Source: Xanthomonas sp.
GTDB taxonomy: Bacteria; Pseudomonadota; Gammaproteobacteria; Xanthomonadales; Xanthomonadaceae
DNA length: 64,000 bases
Direction of reading: 5' to 3'
Assembly (NCBI RefSeq): GCF_017163755.1
Contig: NZ_JAFIWC010000003.1
Coordinates: forward strand, 62,001 to 126,000
Shown: in pieces, positions 17,958 through 27,471 of the stretch
How the letters are laid out: the number at the start of each line of letters is the position of its first letter
How positions within the stretch are numbered: the first letter of the stretch is position 1
Program-made: the position numbers and the translations under genes
The notes under the pieces: model-generated
Database searches by the model: none
The model's input: only the letters and a program-made list of their open reading frames with translations
What the model was told of the DNA's origin: nothing

Positions 17958-18563
17958 ATGAACACCCACGCCACCGCTTCATCGTCGCCCCGCAGCGGCC
18001 GCATCGACCGCCGCCAGACCGCGCGCCAACTGCTGCAGAGCGAACTGGAAAAGCTGCCCGACGCCGAGCGCGCGGTGGTCGAGCGCTTCATCGCCAAGCG
18101 CCATGTGGCGCGCGACATCGTCAAGCAGGCCGATCACGACCGCTCGCTGGGCGAGCGCATCGCCGACCGGGTGGCCGAGGTCGGCGGCAGCTGGACCTTC
18201 ATCATCGGCTTCGGCCTGGTGCTGCTGCTGTGGATCGCGCTCAACAGCCTGGTGCTGGCGCACGGCTTCGATCCGTACCCCTACATCCTGCTCAACCTGT
18301 GCCTGTCGTGCCTGGCCGCGATCCAGGCGCCGGTGATCATGATGAGCCAGAACCGCCAGGCCGCCGTGGACCGCCTGCGCGCGCAGAACGATTACGAAGT
18401 GAACATCAAGTCCGAGCTGGAGATCCTGCAGGTGCACGAGAAGCTCAACCAGCTGCGCGAGCAGGACTGGGCGACGCTGGTCGAACTGCAGAACCGCCAG
18501 ATCGCCCTGCTGCAGCAACTGCTCGAGCGCGCCGGGCCGCCGCCGGCCGCGCCCGCGCACTGA
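17958..18563 (+). CDS. DUF1003 membrane protein
   Basis: 201 residues. A basic N-terminal region is followed by a DUF1003 core with two membrane segments (about 78-96 [20 protein letters not shown] and about 107-126 [20 protein letters not shown]). After these comes the conserved [11 protein letters not shown] and a long charged helix (about 140-190), probably a coiled coil. The role of DUF1003 is unknown. It lies 30 bases after prpB and 41 before prpC, so it is likely co-transcribed with the propionate genes, an insertion I do not think is part of the pathway itself. Confidence 0.85.
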   Translation: MNTHATASSSPRSGRIDRRQTARQLLQSELEKLPDAERAVVERFIAKRHVARDIVKQADHDRSLGERIADRVAEVGGSWTFIIGFGLVLLLWIALNSLVLAHGFDPYPYILLNLCLSCLAAIQAPVIMMSQNRQAAVDRLRAQNDYEVNIKSELEILQVHEKLNQLREQDWATLVELQNRQIALLQQLLERAGPPPAAPAH

Positions 18564-18604
18564 CCCTCATCGATCACACGACCGCGATACCCGGGAGACA
18601 ACGC

Positions 18605-19771
18605 ATGAACGACACCACCGCCAGCCAGGCCGCGCCGGCCTTCAAGCCGAAGAAATCGGTGGCCCTGTCCGGCACCGCCGCCGGCAACACCGCGCTGTGC
18701 ACGGTGGGCCGCAGCGGCAACGACCTGCATTACCGCGGCTACGACATCCTGGACCTGGCGCGCAGCAGCCAGTTCGAGGAGATCGCCTACCTGCTGGTGC
18801 ACGGCAAGCTGCCCAACAACGCCGAACTGCGCGGCTACAAGGCCAAGCTGCGTTCGCTGCGCGGGGTGCCGGCGGCGGTGAAGGCGGCGCTGGAACAGCT
18901 GCCGCCGTCGGCGCACCCGATGGACGTGATGCGCACCGGCGTGTCGGTGCTCGGCTGCGTGCAGCCGGAGAAGGACGACCACAACCATCCCGGCGCGCGC
19001 GACATCGCCGACAAGCTGATGGCCTCGCTGGGCTCGATGCTGCTGTACTGGTACCACTACAGCCACAACGGCAAGCGCATCGAGGTGCAGACCGACGACG
19101 ATTCGATCGGCGGCCATTTCCTGCACCTGCTGCACGGGAGCAAGCCGCAGGACGAATGGGTCGAGGCGATGCACACCAGCCTGATCCTGTATGCCGAGCA
19201 CGAATTCAACGCCTCCACCTTCGCCTGCCGGGTGATCGCCGGCACCGGCAGCGACATGTACAGCGCCATCGCCGGCGGCATCGGCGCGCTGCGCGGGCCC
19301 AAGCACGGCGGCGCCAACGAAGTGGCGTTCGAGGTGCAGAAGCGCTACGACACCCCGGACGAGGCGGAAGCCGACATCCGCGCGCGGGTGGAGCGCAAGG
19401 AAGTGATCATCGGCTTCGGCCACCCGGTGTACACGGTGTCCGACCCGCGCAACCAGGTGATCAAGGAAGTGGCGCTGGAGCTGTCCGAGGCGCAGCGCAG
19501 CCGCAAGATGTACGACATCGCCGAGCGCCTGGAGGCGGTGATGTGGGACATCAAGAAGATGTTCCCGAACCTGGACTGGTTCAGCGCGGTCAGCTACCAC
19601 ATGATGGGCGTGCCGACGGCGATGTTCACCCCGCTGTTCGTGATCGCGCGCACCGCCGGCTGGAGCGCGCACATCATCGAGCAGCGCATCGACGGCAAGA
19701 TCATCCGCCCCAGCGCGAACTACACCGGACCGGAAGACCAGCCGTTCGTGCCGCTGGACCAGCGCAGCTGA
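18605..19771 (+). CDS. prpC: 2-methylcitrate synthase
   Basis: 388 residues from the ATG at 18605, which is preceded by CGGGAGA. It is a citrate-synthase family protein with catalytic H234 (GPKHGGANE), H273 (GFGHPVY) and D324 (NLDWFSAV). It condenses propionyl-CoA with oxaloacetate, the entry step of the methylcitrate cycle. Neighbouring acnD and prpF show that this is the PrpC paralogue and not the housekeeping citrate synthase. A strong hairpin follows the stop within six bases, so acnD downstream may need its own promoter or read-through. Confidence 0.93.
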   Translation: MNDTTASQAAPAFKPKKSVALSGTAAGNTALCTVGRSGNDLHYRGYDILDLARSSQFEEIAYLLVHGKLPNNAELRGYKAKLRSLRGVPAAVKAALEQLPPSAHPMDVMRTGVSVLGCVQPEKDDHNHPGARDIADKLMASLGSMLLYWYHYSHNGKRIEVQTDDDSIGGHFLHLLHGSKPQDEWVEAMHTSLILYAEHEFNASTFACRVIAGTGSDMYSAIAGGIGALRGPKHGGANEVAFEVQKRYDTPDEAEADIRARVERKEVIIGFGHPVYTVSDPRNQVIKEVALELSEAQRSRKMYDIAERLEAVMWDIKKMFPNLDWFSAVSYHMMGVPTAMFTPLFVIARTAGWSAHIIEQRIDGKIIRPSANYTGPEDQPFVPLDQRS

Positions 19772-19776
19772 TTGCT

Positions 19777-19799
19777 CCCCTCTCCCGCCGGGAGAGGGG
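19777..19799. terminator. Hairpin after prpC, dispersed repeat type
   Basis: CCCCTCTCCC-gcc-GGGAGAGGGG, a 10-bp perfect stem followed by TTGGGGGTGAGGGT. The same hairpin with a near-identical tail recurs at 52711-52733. There is no U-run, so it may be an mRNA-stabilising or REP-like element and not a true Rho-independent terminator. Confidence 0.6.
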
Positions 19800-19847
19800 T
19801 TGGGGGTGAGGGTACGGGCGAAGCCTCGTGTTGTTTCGATCGCATGA

Positions 19848-20050
19848 GCTTCGCTCGTACCCTCATCCGCCCCATGTGGGCTCATTCGCACGAGGCTTCG
19901 CCCGTACCCTCATCCGCCCATTGGGCTCTCATTCGCACTAGGCTTCGCTCGTACCCTCATCCGCCTCATATGGGATCTCATTTGCACGAGGCTTCGCCCG
20001 TACCCTCATCCGCCCCTTCGGGGCACCTTCTCCCGATGGGAGAAGGGTCC
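19848..20050 (+). repeat. Tandem ~47-bp repeats between prpC and acnD
   Basis: Units start at 19848, 19895, 19942 and 19991, each beginning GCTTCGCYCGTACCCTCATC. The first three are 47, 47 and 49 bp; the fourth turns into a hairpin region (CTTCTCCC-GAT-GGGAGAAG) near 20028-20047. The whole 309-bp gap between prpC and acnD is therefore repeat DNA, with no gene in it. Confidence 0.85.
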
Positions 20051-20080
20051 GTCTTCGCTTTATCTCTACTGTAGCCAGCC

Positions 20081-22693
20081 ATGAACAGCCACTACCGCAA
20101 ACCCCTGCCGGGGACCTCGCTGGATTATTTCGACGCGCGCGCCGCGGTCGATGCGATCCGCGCGGGCGCCTATGCCACGCTGCCGTACACCTCGCGGGTG
20201 TTCGCCGAGAACCTGGTGCGCCGCTGCGATCCGGCCACGCTGGAGGCGTCGCTGACGCAGCTGATAGAGCGCCGCCGCGACCTGGATTTCCCGTGGTTCC
20301 CCGCGCGCGTGGTGTGCCACGACATCCTCGGCCAGACCGCGCTGGTGGACCTGGCCGGGTTGCGCGACGCGATCGCCGAGCGCGGCGGCGACCCGGCGCA
20401 GGTCAATCCGGTGGTGCCCACCCAGCTGATCGTCGACCACTCGCTGGCGGTGGAACACGGCGGCTTCGACAAGGCCGCGTTCGCCAAGAACCGCGCGGTG
20501 GAGGACCGCCGCAACGAGGACCGCTTCCACTTCATCGACTGGACCAAGCGCGCGTTCAAGAACGTCGACGTGATCCCGCCCGGCAACGGCATCATGCACC
20601 AGATCAATCTGGAGAAGATGTCGCCGGTGGTGCAGGTGCTCGATGGCGTGGCGTTCCCGGACACCTGCGTGGGCACCGACAGCCATACGCCGCACGTGGA
20701 CGCGCTGGGCGTGGTCGCCATCGGCGTCGGTGGGCTGGAGGCGGAGAGCGTGATGCTGGGGCGCGCCTCGTGGATGCGGCTGCCGGACATCGTCGGCGTG
20801 GAGCTGAGCGGCCGGCCGCAGCCGGGCATCACCGCCACCGACGTGGTGCTGGCGCTGACCGAGTTCCTGCGCGCGCAGAAGGTGGTCGGCGCCTACCTGG
20901 AGTTCTACGGCGAAGGCGCGTCCGCGCTGACCCTGGGCGACCGCGCCACGATCTCCAACATGACCCCGGAGTTCGGCGCCACCGCGGCGATGTTCTACAT
21001 CGACCGGCAGACCACCGACTACCTGAAGCTGACCGGGCGCGAGGACGCGCAGGTCAGGCTGGTGGAGACCTACGCCAGGACCGCCGGGCTGTGGGCCGAC
21101 GAACTGGCCGGCGCGCAGTACGAGCGCGTGCTGCGCTTCGACCTGTCGGCCGTGGTGCGCAACATGGCCGGCCCGTCCAATCCGCACAAGCGCGTGGCCA
21201 CTTCCGACCTGGCCGCGCGCGGCATCGCCGACGAGGCCAAGCTGCAGGCCGGCAAGGCCGAACAGGCGCAGGGCCTGATGCCCGACGGCGCGGTGATCAT
21301 CGCCGCGATCACCAGCTGCACCAACACCAGCAATCCGCGCAACGTGATCGCCGCCGGCCTGCTGGCGCGCAACGCCAACGCGCGCGGGCTGACCCGCAAG
21401 CCGTGGGTCAAGACCTCGCTGGCGCCCGGCTCCAAGGCGGTGCAGCTGTACCTGGAGGAATCCAGGCTGCTGCCGGAGCTGGAGCAGCTGGGTTTCGGCA
21501 TCGTCGGCTTCGCCTGCACCACCTGCAACGGCATGAGCGGCGCGCTGGACCCGGCGATCCAGCGCGAGGTGATCGAGCGCGACCTGTACGCCACCGCGGT
21601 GCTGTCGGGCAACCGCAATTTCGACGGGCGCATCCATCCCTACGCCAAGCAGGCGTTCCTGGCCTCGCCGCCGCTGGTGGTGGCCTACGCCATCGCCGGC
21701 ACGATCCGTTTCGACATCGAGAAGGACGTGCTCGGCGTGGACAAGGACGGCCAGCCGGTGACGCTGAAGGACCTGTGGCCCAGCGACGAGGAGATCGACG
21801 CGATCGTCGCCGCCAGCGTAAAGCCGGAGCAGTTCCGCCAGGTCTACGCGCCGATGTTCGCGCGCAGCGCGCTGGCCGCAGCCCGGGTCGAACCGCTGTA
21901 CGCGTGGCGCCCGCAAAGCACCTACATCCGCCGTCCGCCGTATTGGGAAGGCGCGCTGGCCGGCGAGCGCACGCTGCGCGGCATGCGCGCGCTGGCGGTG
22001 CTCGGCGACAACATCACCACCGACCACCTGTCGCCGTCCAACGCGATCCTGGCCGACAGCGCCGCCGGCGAATACCTGACCCGCATGGGTGTGCCGGAGG
22101 AGGACTTCAATTCCTACGCCACCCACCGCGGCGACCATCTCACCGCGCAGCGCGCCACCTTCGCCAATCCGCAACTGCTCAACGAGATGGCGGTGGTCGA
22201 TGGCCAGGTCCGGCGCGGTTCGCTGACCCGGCTGGAGCCGGAAGGGCAGGTGGTGCGCATGTGGGAGGCGATCGAGGCCTACATGGCGCGAAAGCAGCCA
22301 TTGATCATCGTCGCCGGCGCCGACTACGGGCAGGGTTCCTCGCGCGACTGGGCGGCCAAGGGCGTGCGCCTGGCCGGGGTGGAGGCGATCGTCGCTGAGG
22401 GCTTCGAGCGCATCCACCGCACCAACCTGGTCGGCATGGGCGTGCTGCCGCTGGAATTCCTGCCCGGCACCACGCGCAAGACCCTGGGCATCGACGGCAG
22501 CGAGAGCTTCGACGTGCTCGGCGCGCGCACGCCGCGCGCTGTGTTGACCCTGGTCGTGACCCGCAAGGACGGCGTGCGCCTCGACGTGCCGGTGACCTGC
22601 CGCCTGGACACCGCCGAGGAACTGGCGATCTACGAGGCCGGCGGCGTGCTGCAGCGCTTCGCGCAGGATTTCCTGGAGGCGTCCGCCGCCTGA
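20081..22693 (+). CDS. acnD: Fe/S-dependent 2-methylisocitrate dehydratase
   Basis: 870 residues, right for AcnD. It is an aconitase-family enzyme with 4Fe-4S ligands C413 (ITSCTNTSNPRN), C479 and C482 (CTTCNGMSG), and the swivelling domain motif (GADYGQGSSRDWAAKG) near the C-terminus. With PrpF it converts 2-methylcitrate towards 2-methylaconitate and 2-methylisocitrate, replacing PrpD. It lies between prpC and prpF, which supports AcnD over AcnA. Part of its 3' end (about 22647-22677) is imperfectly repeated at 23048-23078, after the decayed parD-like gene. Confidence 0.94.
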   Translation: MNSHYRKPLPGTSLDYFDARAAVDAIRAGAYATLPYTSRVFAENLVRRCDPATLEASLTQLIERRRDLDFPWFPARVVCHDILGQTALVDLAGLRDAIAERGGDPAQVNPVVPTQLIVDHSLAVEHGGFDKAAFAKNRAVEDRRNEDRFHFIDWTKRAFKNVDVIPPGNGIMHQINLEKMSPVVQVLDGVAFPDTCVGTDSHTPHVDALGVVAIGVGGLEAESVMLGRASWMRLPDIVGVELSGRPQPGITATDVVLALTEFLRAQKVVGAYLEFYGEGASALTLGDRATISNMTPEFGATAAMFYIDRQTTDYLKLTGREDAQVRLVETYARTAGLWADELAGAQYERVLRFDLSAVVRNMAGPSNPHKRVATSDLAARGIADEAKLQAGKAEQAQGLMPDGAVIIAAITSCTNTSNPRNVIAAGLLARNANARGLTRKPWVKTSLAPGSKAVQLYLEESRLLPELEQLGFGIVGFACTTCNGMSGALDPAIQREVIERDLYATAVLSGNRNFDGRIHPYAKQAFLASPPLVVAYAIAGTIRFDIEKDVLGVDKDGQPVTLKDLWPSDEEIDAIVAASVKPEQFRQVYAPMFARSALAAARVEPLYAWRPQSTYIRRPPYWEGALAGERTLRGMRALAVLGDNITTDHLSPSNAILADSAAGEYLTRMGVPEEDFNSYATHRGDHLTAQRATFANPQLLNEMAVVDGQVRRGSLTRLEPEGQVVRMWEAIEAYMARKQPLIIVAGADYGQGSSRDWAAKGVRLAGVEAIVAEGFERIHRTNLVGMGVLPLEFLPGTTRKTLGIDGSESFDVLGARTPRAVLTLVVTRKDGVRLDVPVTCRLDTAEELAIYEAGGVLQRFAQDFLEASAA

Positions 22694-22781
22694 TCCGGCG
22701 GCATTCTCGAAAGGAACCGCCCACGGCTTGCGCCTGCGGGCTGGCGATGCAGAATTCGGCAATCTTCCGTTGGGGGTGTGT

Positions 22782-23036
22782 ATGGCGACCAAGAACATCT
22801 CCTCGTCCGATGAACGCAAGCCGTTCGTGGACCAGCAGGTGGCCGAACACGCCTGCGGTTCAAGCGGCGAGTCCGTGTGCGAGTTGATCCACGGGCAGCG
22901 CGACGCGGAAGAACTCCGTGGCGCGCTGCTGGAGGGAGCCGATTCCGGCCCGGCCACGGCGCTGGAACCGGATTTCTTCGACATGACGCGCAAGCGGGCT
23001 AGGGATCGGGCCTTTCGCGGCAGCCAGTCTGCATGA
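22782..23036 (+). CDS. Degenerate ParD-like antitoxin
   Basis: 84 residues. The beginning (MATKNISSSDERKPFVDQQV) and end (ALLEGADSGPAT ... RKRARDRA) match the ParD ribbon-helix-helix antitoxin pattern, but the middle is eroded: the usual SASEVVRAGLRLLEE stretch reads SSGESVCELIHGQ. No ParE toxin follows. It is most likely a relic antitoxin, perhaps still expressed. It interrupts the acnD-prpF spacing and is flanked by an imperfect repeat of the acnD 3' end, suggesting insertion by recombination. Confidence 0.6.
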   Translation: MATKNISSSDERKPFVDQQVAEHACGSSGESVCELIHGQRDAEELRGALLEGADSGPATALEPDFFDMTRKRARDRAFRGSQSA

Positions 23037-23162
23037 ACCCCGCAGCATGCTGCAGCGCTTCACGCAGGATGTCCTGGCAGTGTCGAAACCGGCCCGCCCC
23101 GTTCGTCGGTGTCACGAGCGCATGCAATCCTGCCTGCGCCATCCACCGATGAGGAACCCACC

Positions 23163-23624
23163 ATGAGCAACGGCACTACCGGCACCGTCCGCCTGCACCG
23201 CGTCCTGCGCGCACCGGCCGAGCGCATCTACCGCGCGTTCCTGGAGCCGGCGGCGCTGGCCAAATGGCTGCCGCCGCACGGCTTCACCGCCACCGTGCAT
23301 TCGCTGGACGCGCGCGTGGGCGGCAGCTTCCGGATGTCCTTCACCAACCTGGGCACCGGCGCCAGCCAGTCCTTCGGCGGCACCTACCTGGAACTGGTGC
23401 CGGGCGAGCTGATCCGCCACACCGACACGTTCGACAACCCGGGCCTGCCCGGCGAGATGCGGGTGACGGTCAGGCTGCGCGCGGTGGCCTGCGGCACCGA
23501 ACTGGACATCGTCCAGGAGGGCATCCCCGCGCAGATCCCGACCGAGTTCTGCTACCTCGGCTGGCAGGAGTCGCTGGCGTTGCTGGCGCATCTGGTCGAG
23601 CCCGAGATTCCCGACAACCCCTGA
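23163..23624 (+). CDS. SRPBCC (AHSA1-like) family protein
   Basis: 153 residues from the ATG at 23163. It follows the AHSA1/START-like pattern: RVLRAPAERIYRAFLEPAAL and KWLPPHGFTATV at the N-terminus, GGSFRMSF in the middle, and a C-terminal helix (WQESLALLAHLVEPEIPDN). Such proteins form a helix-grip fold with a hydrophobic ligand cavity. The ligand cannot be told from the sequence. It lies 25 bases before prpF and may be co-transcribed. No link to propionate metabolism is known to me. Confidence 0.85.
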   Translation: MSNGTTGTVRLHRVLRAPAERIYRAFLEPAALAKWLPPHGFTATVHSLDARVGGSFRMSFTNLGTGASQSFGGTYLELVPGELIRHTDTFDNPGLPGEMRVTVRLRAVACGTELDIVQEGIPAQIPTEFCYLGWQESLALLAHLVEPEIPDNP

Positions 23625-23648
23625 GCCCTACGCCGACCGGAAACCCCC

Positions 23649-24839
23649 ATGTCCTATGTTCCCCAGCTCCGCATTCCCGCCACCTACATGCGCGGCGGCA
23701 CCTCCAAGGGCGTGTTCTTCCGGCGGCAGGACCTGCCGGCCGCCGCGCAGGTGCCGGGCGCGGCGCGCGATTCGCTGCTGCTGCGGGTGATCGGCAGCCC
23801 CGACCCCTACGCCAAGCAGATCGACGGCATGGGCGGGGCGACGTCCAGCACCAGCAAGGCGGTGATCGTGGCGCCGAGCGAGCGTCCCGGCCACGACGTG
23901 GACTACCTGTTCGGCCAGGTGTCGATCGACCGCCCATTCGTGGACTGGAGCGGCAACTGCGGCAACCTGTCCGCGGCGGTGGGCCCGTTCGCGATCGCCA
24001 ACGGGCTGGTCGATGCGGCGCGCGTGCCGCGCGACGGCGTGGCCAGCGTGCGGATCTGGCAGGCCAACATCGGCAAGAGCATCGTCGCGCACGTGCCGAT
24101 CGCGGCCGGGCAGGTGCAGGAAACCGGCGATTTCGAACTGGACGGGGTCACCTTCCCGGCGGCCGAGGTGCAGCTGGAATTCCTCGACCCGGCCGCCGAC
24201 GAGGAGGGGGCCGGCGGCGCGATGTTCCCCACCGGGCGCATCGTCGACGAACTGGACGTGCCCGGCGTGGGCACGCTGCAGGCCACGCTGATCAACGCCG
24301 GCATCCCGACCATCTTCATCGACGCCGCCGCCATCGGCTATGCCGGCACCGAACTGCAGGAGCGCATCAACGGCGATGCGCACGCGCTGGCGATGTTCGA
24401 GACGATCCGCGCGCATGGCGCGCTGCGCATGGGACTGATCGCCACGCTGGAAGAGGCGGCCACCCGCCAGCACACGCCCAAGGTCGCCTTCGTCGCGCCG
24501 CCGGCCGACTACGTCGCCTCCAGCGGCAAGCCGGTCGCCGCCGCCGACATCGACCTGCTGGTGCGGGCGATGTCGATGGGCAAGCTGCACCACGCGATGA
24601 TGGGCACCGCCGCGGTCGCGATCGGCACCGCCGCGGCGATCCCGGGCACGCTGGTCAACCGCGCCGCCGGCGGCGGCGTGCGCCAGGCGGTGCGTTTCGG
24701 CCACCCGTCGGGCACGTTGCGGGTCGGCGCCGAGGCGCGGCAGGTGGACGGGCAGTGGACGGTGGCCAAGGCGATCATGAGCCGCAGCGCGCGGGTGCTG
24801 ATGGAAGGCTGGGTCCGGGTGCCGGGCGACGTCTGCTGA
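23649..24839 (+). CDS. prpF: 2-methylaconitate cis-trans isomerase
   Basis: 396 residues, the full length of PrpF. It has the family start (PATYMRGGTSKGVFFRRQDLP) and the core VDWSGNCGNLSAAVGPFAI, where the cysteine acts in the diaminopimelate-epimerase-like fold. It isomerises the 2-methylaconitate made by AcnD so that the cycle can proceed. It is last in the cluster. The following 291-base gap up to the receptor gene holds an A+T-rich, promoter-like patch around 25050-25080 and nothing else I can name. Confidence 0.93.
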   Translation: MSYVPQLRIPATYMRGGTSKGVFFRRQDLPAAAQVPGAARDSLLLRVIGSPDPYAKQIDGMGGATSSTSKAVIVAPSERPGHDVDYLFGQVSIDRPFVDWSGNCGNLSAAVGPFAIANGLVDAARVPRDGVASVRIWQANIGKSIVAHVPIAAGQVQETGDFELDGVTFPAAEVQLEFLDPAADEEGAGGAMFPTGRIVDELDVPGVGTLQATLINAGIPTIFIDAAAIGYAGTELQERINGDAHALAMFETIRAHGALRMGLIATLEEAATRQHTPKVAFVAPPADYVASSGKPVAAADIDLLVRAMSMGKLHHAMMGTAAVAIGTAAAIPGTLVNRAAGGGVRQAVRFGHPSGTLRVGAEARQVDGQWTVAKAIMSRSARVLMEGWVRVPGDVC

Positions 24840-25130
24840 CGCGGCGCGCGCGGGAGACACGGTCTGCCGCGGTCCGGCGGGCACCGGTGTGGCGCGCCTG
24901 CCAGCCTCATGTATTCGCTGGCGGCCTGCGCTCCGCCGATCGGGCCGGGCAGGGCACTTCGTGCGCAAGGCGACAGGGCAGCCGATCCGCCCGGCAGGAG
25001 GGGATCCGGCATGTTTCGCGGTCCGGCGGCATATGACCGGATCATGCAAACCGCGTGTATTTTGTGTTAATTATGTTGCGACGCGGCAACGCCGCCACGC
25101 CCGCTCCTGCCCCTCCCATCCGGAGTTCCC

Positions 25131-27365
25131 ATGTCCGCCAGTTGGTCGCTGCGCACCAGCGCACTTGCCGTAGCCATCGTTTCCTCGTTGTCCTTCTCCG
25201 CCGCGGCCCAGCAGGCGGACGGTACCGAGGGGGTCTCCCGCCTGGACGCGGTCAAGGTCACCGCCGAGCGGCGCTCGGAAGATTCCAAGGACGTGCCGGT
25301 GTCGGCCAGCGTGCTGCGCCCGGAGTTCCTCGACGCGATCGCCACCAGCGGCTCGGACGTGCGCGTGCTGGCCGGCAAGGCGCCCAGCCTGAACGTCGAA
25401 TCCTCCAACGGCCGCGTGTTCCCGCGCTTCTACATCCGCGGCTACGGCAATACCGACTTCACCACCTACGCCTCGCAGCCGGTGTCGCTGGTGTACGACG
25501 ACGTGGTGCTGGAGAACGCCTTCCTGAAGGGCTTCCCGATGTTCGACCTGGACGGGGTGGAAGTGCTGCGCGGCCCGCAGGGCACGCTGTTCGGCCGCAA
25601 CACCCCGGCCGGCGTGGTCAAGTTCAACTCGGTCAAGCCGGTGATCGGCAGCACCGAGGGCTACGTCAACGTGTCCTACGGCACGCATGCCACCACCTCG
25701 CTGGAAGGCGCGGTGAACCTGCCGATCAACGACGCCTGGGCCGCGCGCCTGTCGCTCCTGCAGCAGCACCGCGACGACTGGGTGACCAGCCAGATCACCG
25801 GGCAGAAGCTGGAAGGCTACGACGACAACGCGGCCCGCCTGCAGCTGCGGTTCAAGCCCAGCGAGGACTTCGAGGCGCTGTTCAACGGCCACGTGCGCAA
25901 GCTCAACGGCACCGCGCGCCTGTTCCGCGCCAACATCTTCCAGTCCGGCAGCAACCAGCTGGCCGACGGCTTCGACCCGGACACGTCCTACATCGACGGC
26001 CACAACACCCAGCAGCTGACCACCTACGGCGGCAGCGCCAACCTGAGCTGGAACCTGGGCGACATCGCGCTGCACTCGATCAGCGGCTACGAGGGCATCT
26101 CCAAGTACTACAGCCGCGGCGACATCGACGGCGGCTTCGGCCCCGGCGCGTTCGTCGACCCGAGCCAGCCCTCGGGCCCCGGCTTCATCCCGTTCTCGGT
26201 GGAGACCGCCGGCGGCATCAAGGGCCTGGACCAGTTCACCCAGGAGCTGCGCGCCGAGTCGCAGTACGCCGGCCCGCTCAACTGGCAGGCCGGCCTGTAC
26301 TACTTCCACGACGACGTCGAAGGCGAGGCCTACGACTACGACACCATCGGCGGCGGCGGGCTCACCGGCTACGACCTGACCCGGCAGAAGAACACCTCCT
26401 GGGCGGTGTTCGGCTCGCTGAACTACCAGGCCACCGAGCAGCTCGACCTGCGCGCCGGCCTGCGCTACACGCACGACAAGAAGACCTTCGACATCCTGGA
26501 CTGGGACCGCAGCACCGACGCGCCGATCGGCGGGGAGACCAGCGGCTCGAAGGTGACCGGCGACGCCAGCGCCATCTTCGCGCTCAGCGACGACGTCAAT
26601 CTCTACGCGCGCTTCTCCACCGGCTTCCGCGGCGCCAGCTTCGGCCCGCCGTCCTCGGGCGTGCCGGTGACCGTGGCCGACCCGGAGACCGTCAAGTCCT
26701 ACGAGGTGGGCGTGAAGGCCGACCTGTTCGACAAGCGCGCGCGGATCAGCTTCGACATCTACAACATGGACATCGAGAACCAGCAGCTGACCGCGGTCGG
26801 CGGCACCTCCAACGCCGTGCAGCTGATCAACGCCAAGAAGAGCCAGGCCTATGGCGCCGAGTTCGATTTCGAGGCGCTGCTCACCGAGAACCTGCGCTTC
26901 ACCCTCAACGGCAGCTACAACCATACCGAGATCAAGGACCGCAACCTGGCCAGCGGGACCTGCTCGGCGTGGGTGTGCACGGTGACCGACCCGGTCAACG
27001 CCGACGGCTTCGCGCTGCTGTACGGCAACCCGCTGCCGCAGGCGGCCAAGTGGATCGGCAACGCCACGCTGCGCTACGGCATCCCGGTGGGCGACGACGG
27101 CGAGGTGTTCTTCTACACCGACTGGTCGTACCGCAGCGAGGTGAACCTGTTCCTGTACCAGTCGCGCGAGTTCGTCGGCCAGCCGCTGTTCGAGGGCGGC
27201 GCCAAGCTCGGCTACACCTGGGCCGCGGGCGCGTACGAAGCGTCGGTGTTCTGCCGCAACTGCACCGACCAGGTCCGCGCGACCGGTGCGATCGACTTCG
27301 ACAACCTCACCGGCTTCATCAACGAACCGCGCATCTTCGGCGTGCAGTTCCGCGCCACGTTCTGA
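25131..27365 (+). CDS. TonB-dependent outer-membrane receptor
   Basis: 744 residues. The signal peptide ends near SAAAQQ. The plug domain (about 35-150) contains DAVKVTAERR, a TonB-box-like region, and YIRGYGN and VEVLRGPQGTLFGRNTPAG. The beta-barrel follows and ends in F (FGVQFRATF), as in outer-membrane proteins. It has the pattern of the FecA/iron-complex outermembrane recepter family common in xanthomonads. The substrate is unknown. The next gene, 106 bases on, is a nucleoside hydrolase with a signal peptide, so uptake of a nucleoside-containing ligand is conceivable; that is inference. Confidence 0.92.
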   Translation: MSASWSLRTSALAVAIVSSLSFSAAAQQADGTEGVSRLDAVKVTAERRSEDSKDVPVSASVLRPEFLDAIATSGSDVRVLAGKAPSLNVESSNGRVFPRFYIRGYGNTDFTTYASQPVSLVYDDVVLENAFLKGFPMFDLDGVEVLRGPQGTLFGRNTPAGVVKFNSVKPVIGSTEGYVNVSYGTHATTSLEGAVNLPINDAWAARLSLLQQHRDDWVTSQITGQKLEGYDDNAARLQLRFKPSEDFEALFNGHVRKLNGTARLFRANIFQSGSNQLADGFDPDTSYIDGHNTQQLTTYGGSANLSWNLGDIALHSISGYEGISKYYSRGDIDGGFGPGAFVDPSQPSGPGFIPFSVETAGGIKGLDQFTQELRAESQYAGPLNWQAGLYYFHDDVEGEAYDYDTIGGGGLTGYDLTRQKNTSWAVFGSLNYQATEQLDLRAGLRYTHDKKTFDILDWDRSTDAPIGGETSGSKVTGDASAIFALSDDVNLYARFSTGFRGASFGPPSSGVPVTVADPETVKSYEVGVKADLFDKRARISFDIYNMDIENQQLTAVGGTSNAVQLINAKKSQAYGAEFDFEALLTENLRFTLNGSYNHTEIKDRNLASGTCSAWVCTVTDPVNADGFALLYGNPLPQAAKWIGNATLRYGIPVGDDGEVFFYTDWSYRSEVNLFLYQSREFVGQPLFEGGAKLGYTWAAGAYEASVFCRNCTDQVRATGAIDFDNLTGFINEPRIFGVQFRATF

Positions 27366-27471
27366 GCGGCGCATAGCCGAGACCGATAGCGCGACCGCCG
27401 GCCAGGGGGCCGGCGGCCCGCGTCCGCGCGGTGCCTGTCGCCGCGGCCGCGGCGCCGCCAGCCGAGCCGCT

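Noticed and set aside
19848-20050. CRISPR array between prpC and acnD
   Set aside because: Units are directly tandem with diverged copies and no unique spacers; no cas genes are present.
20066-22993. Long minus-strand open frame opposite acnD
   Set aside because: Antisense shadow of acnD, with His/Arg/Val-rich sequence and no recognisable family.
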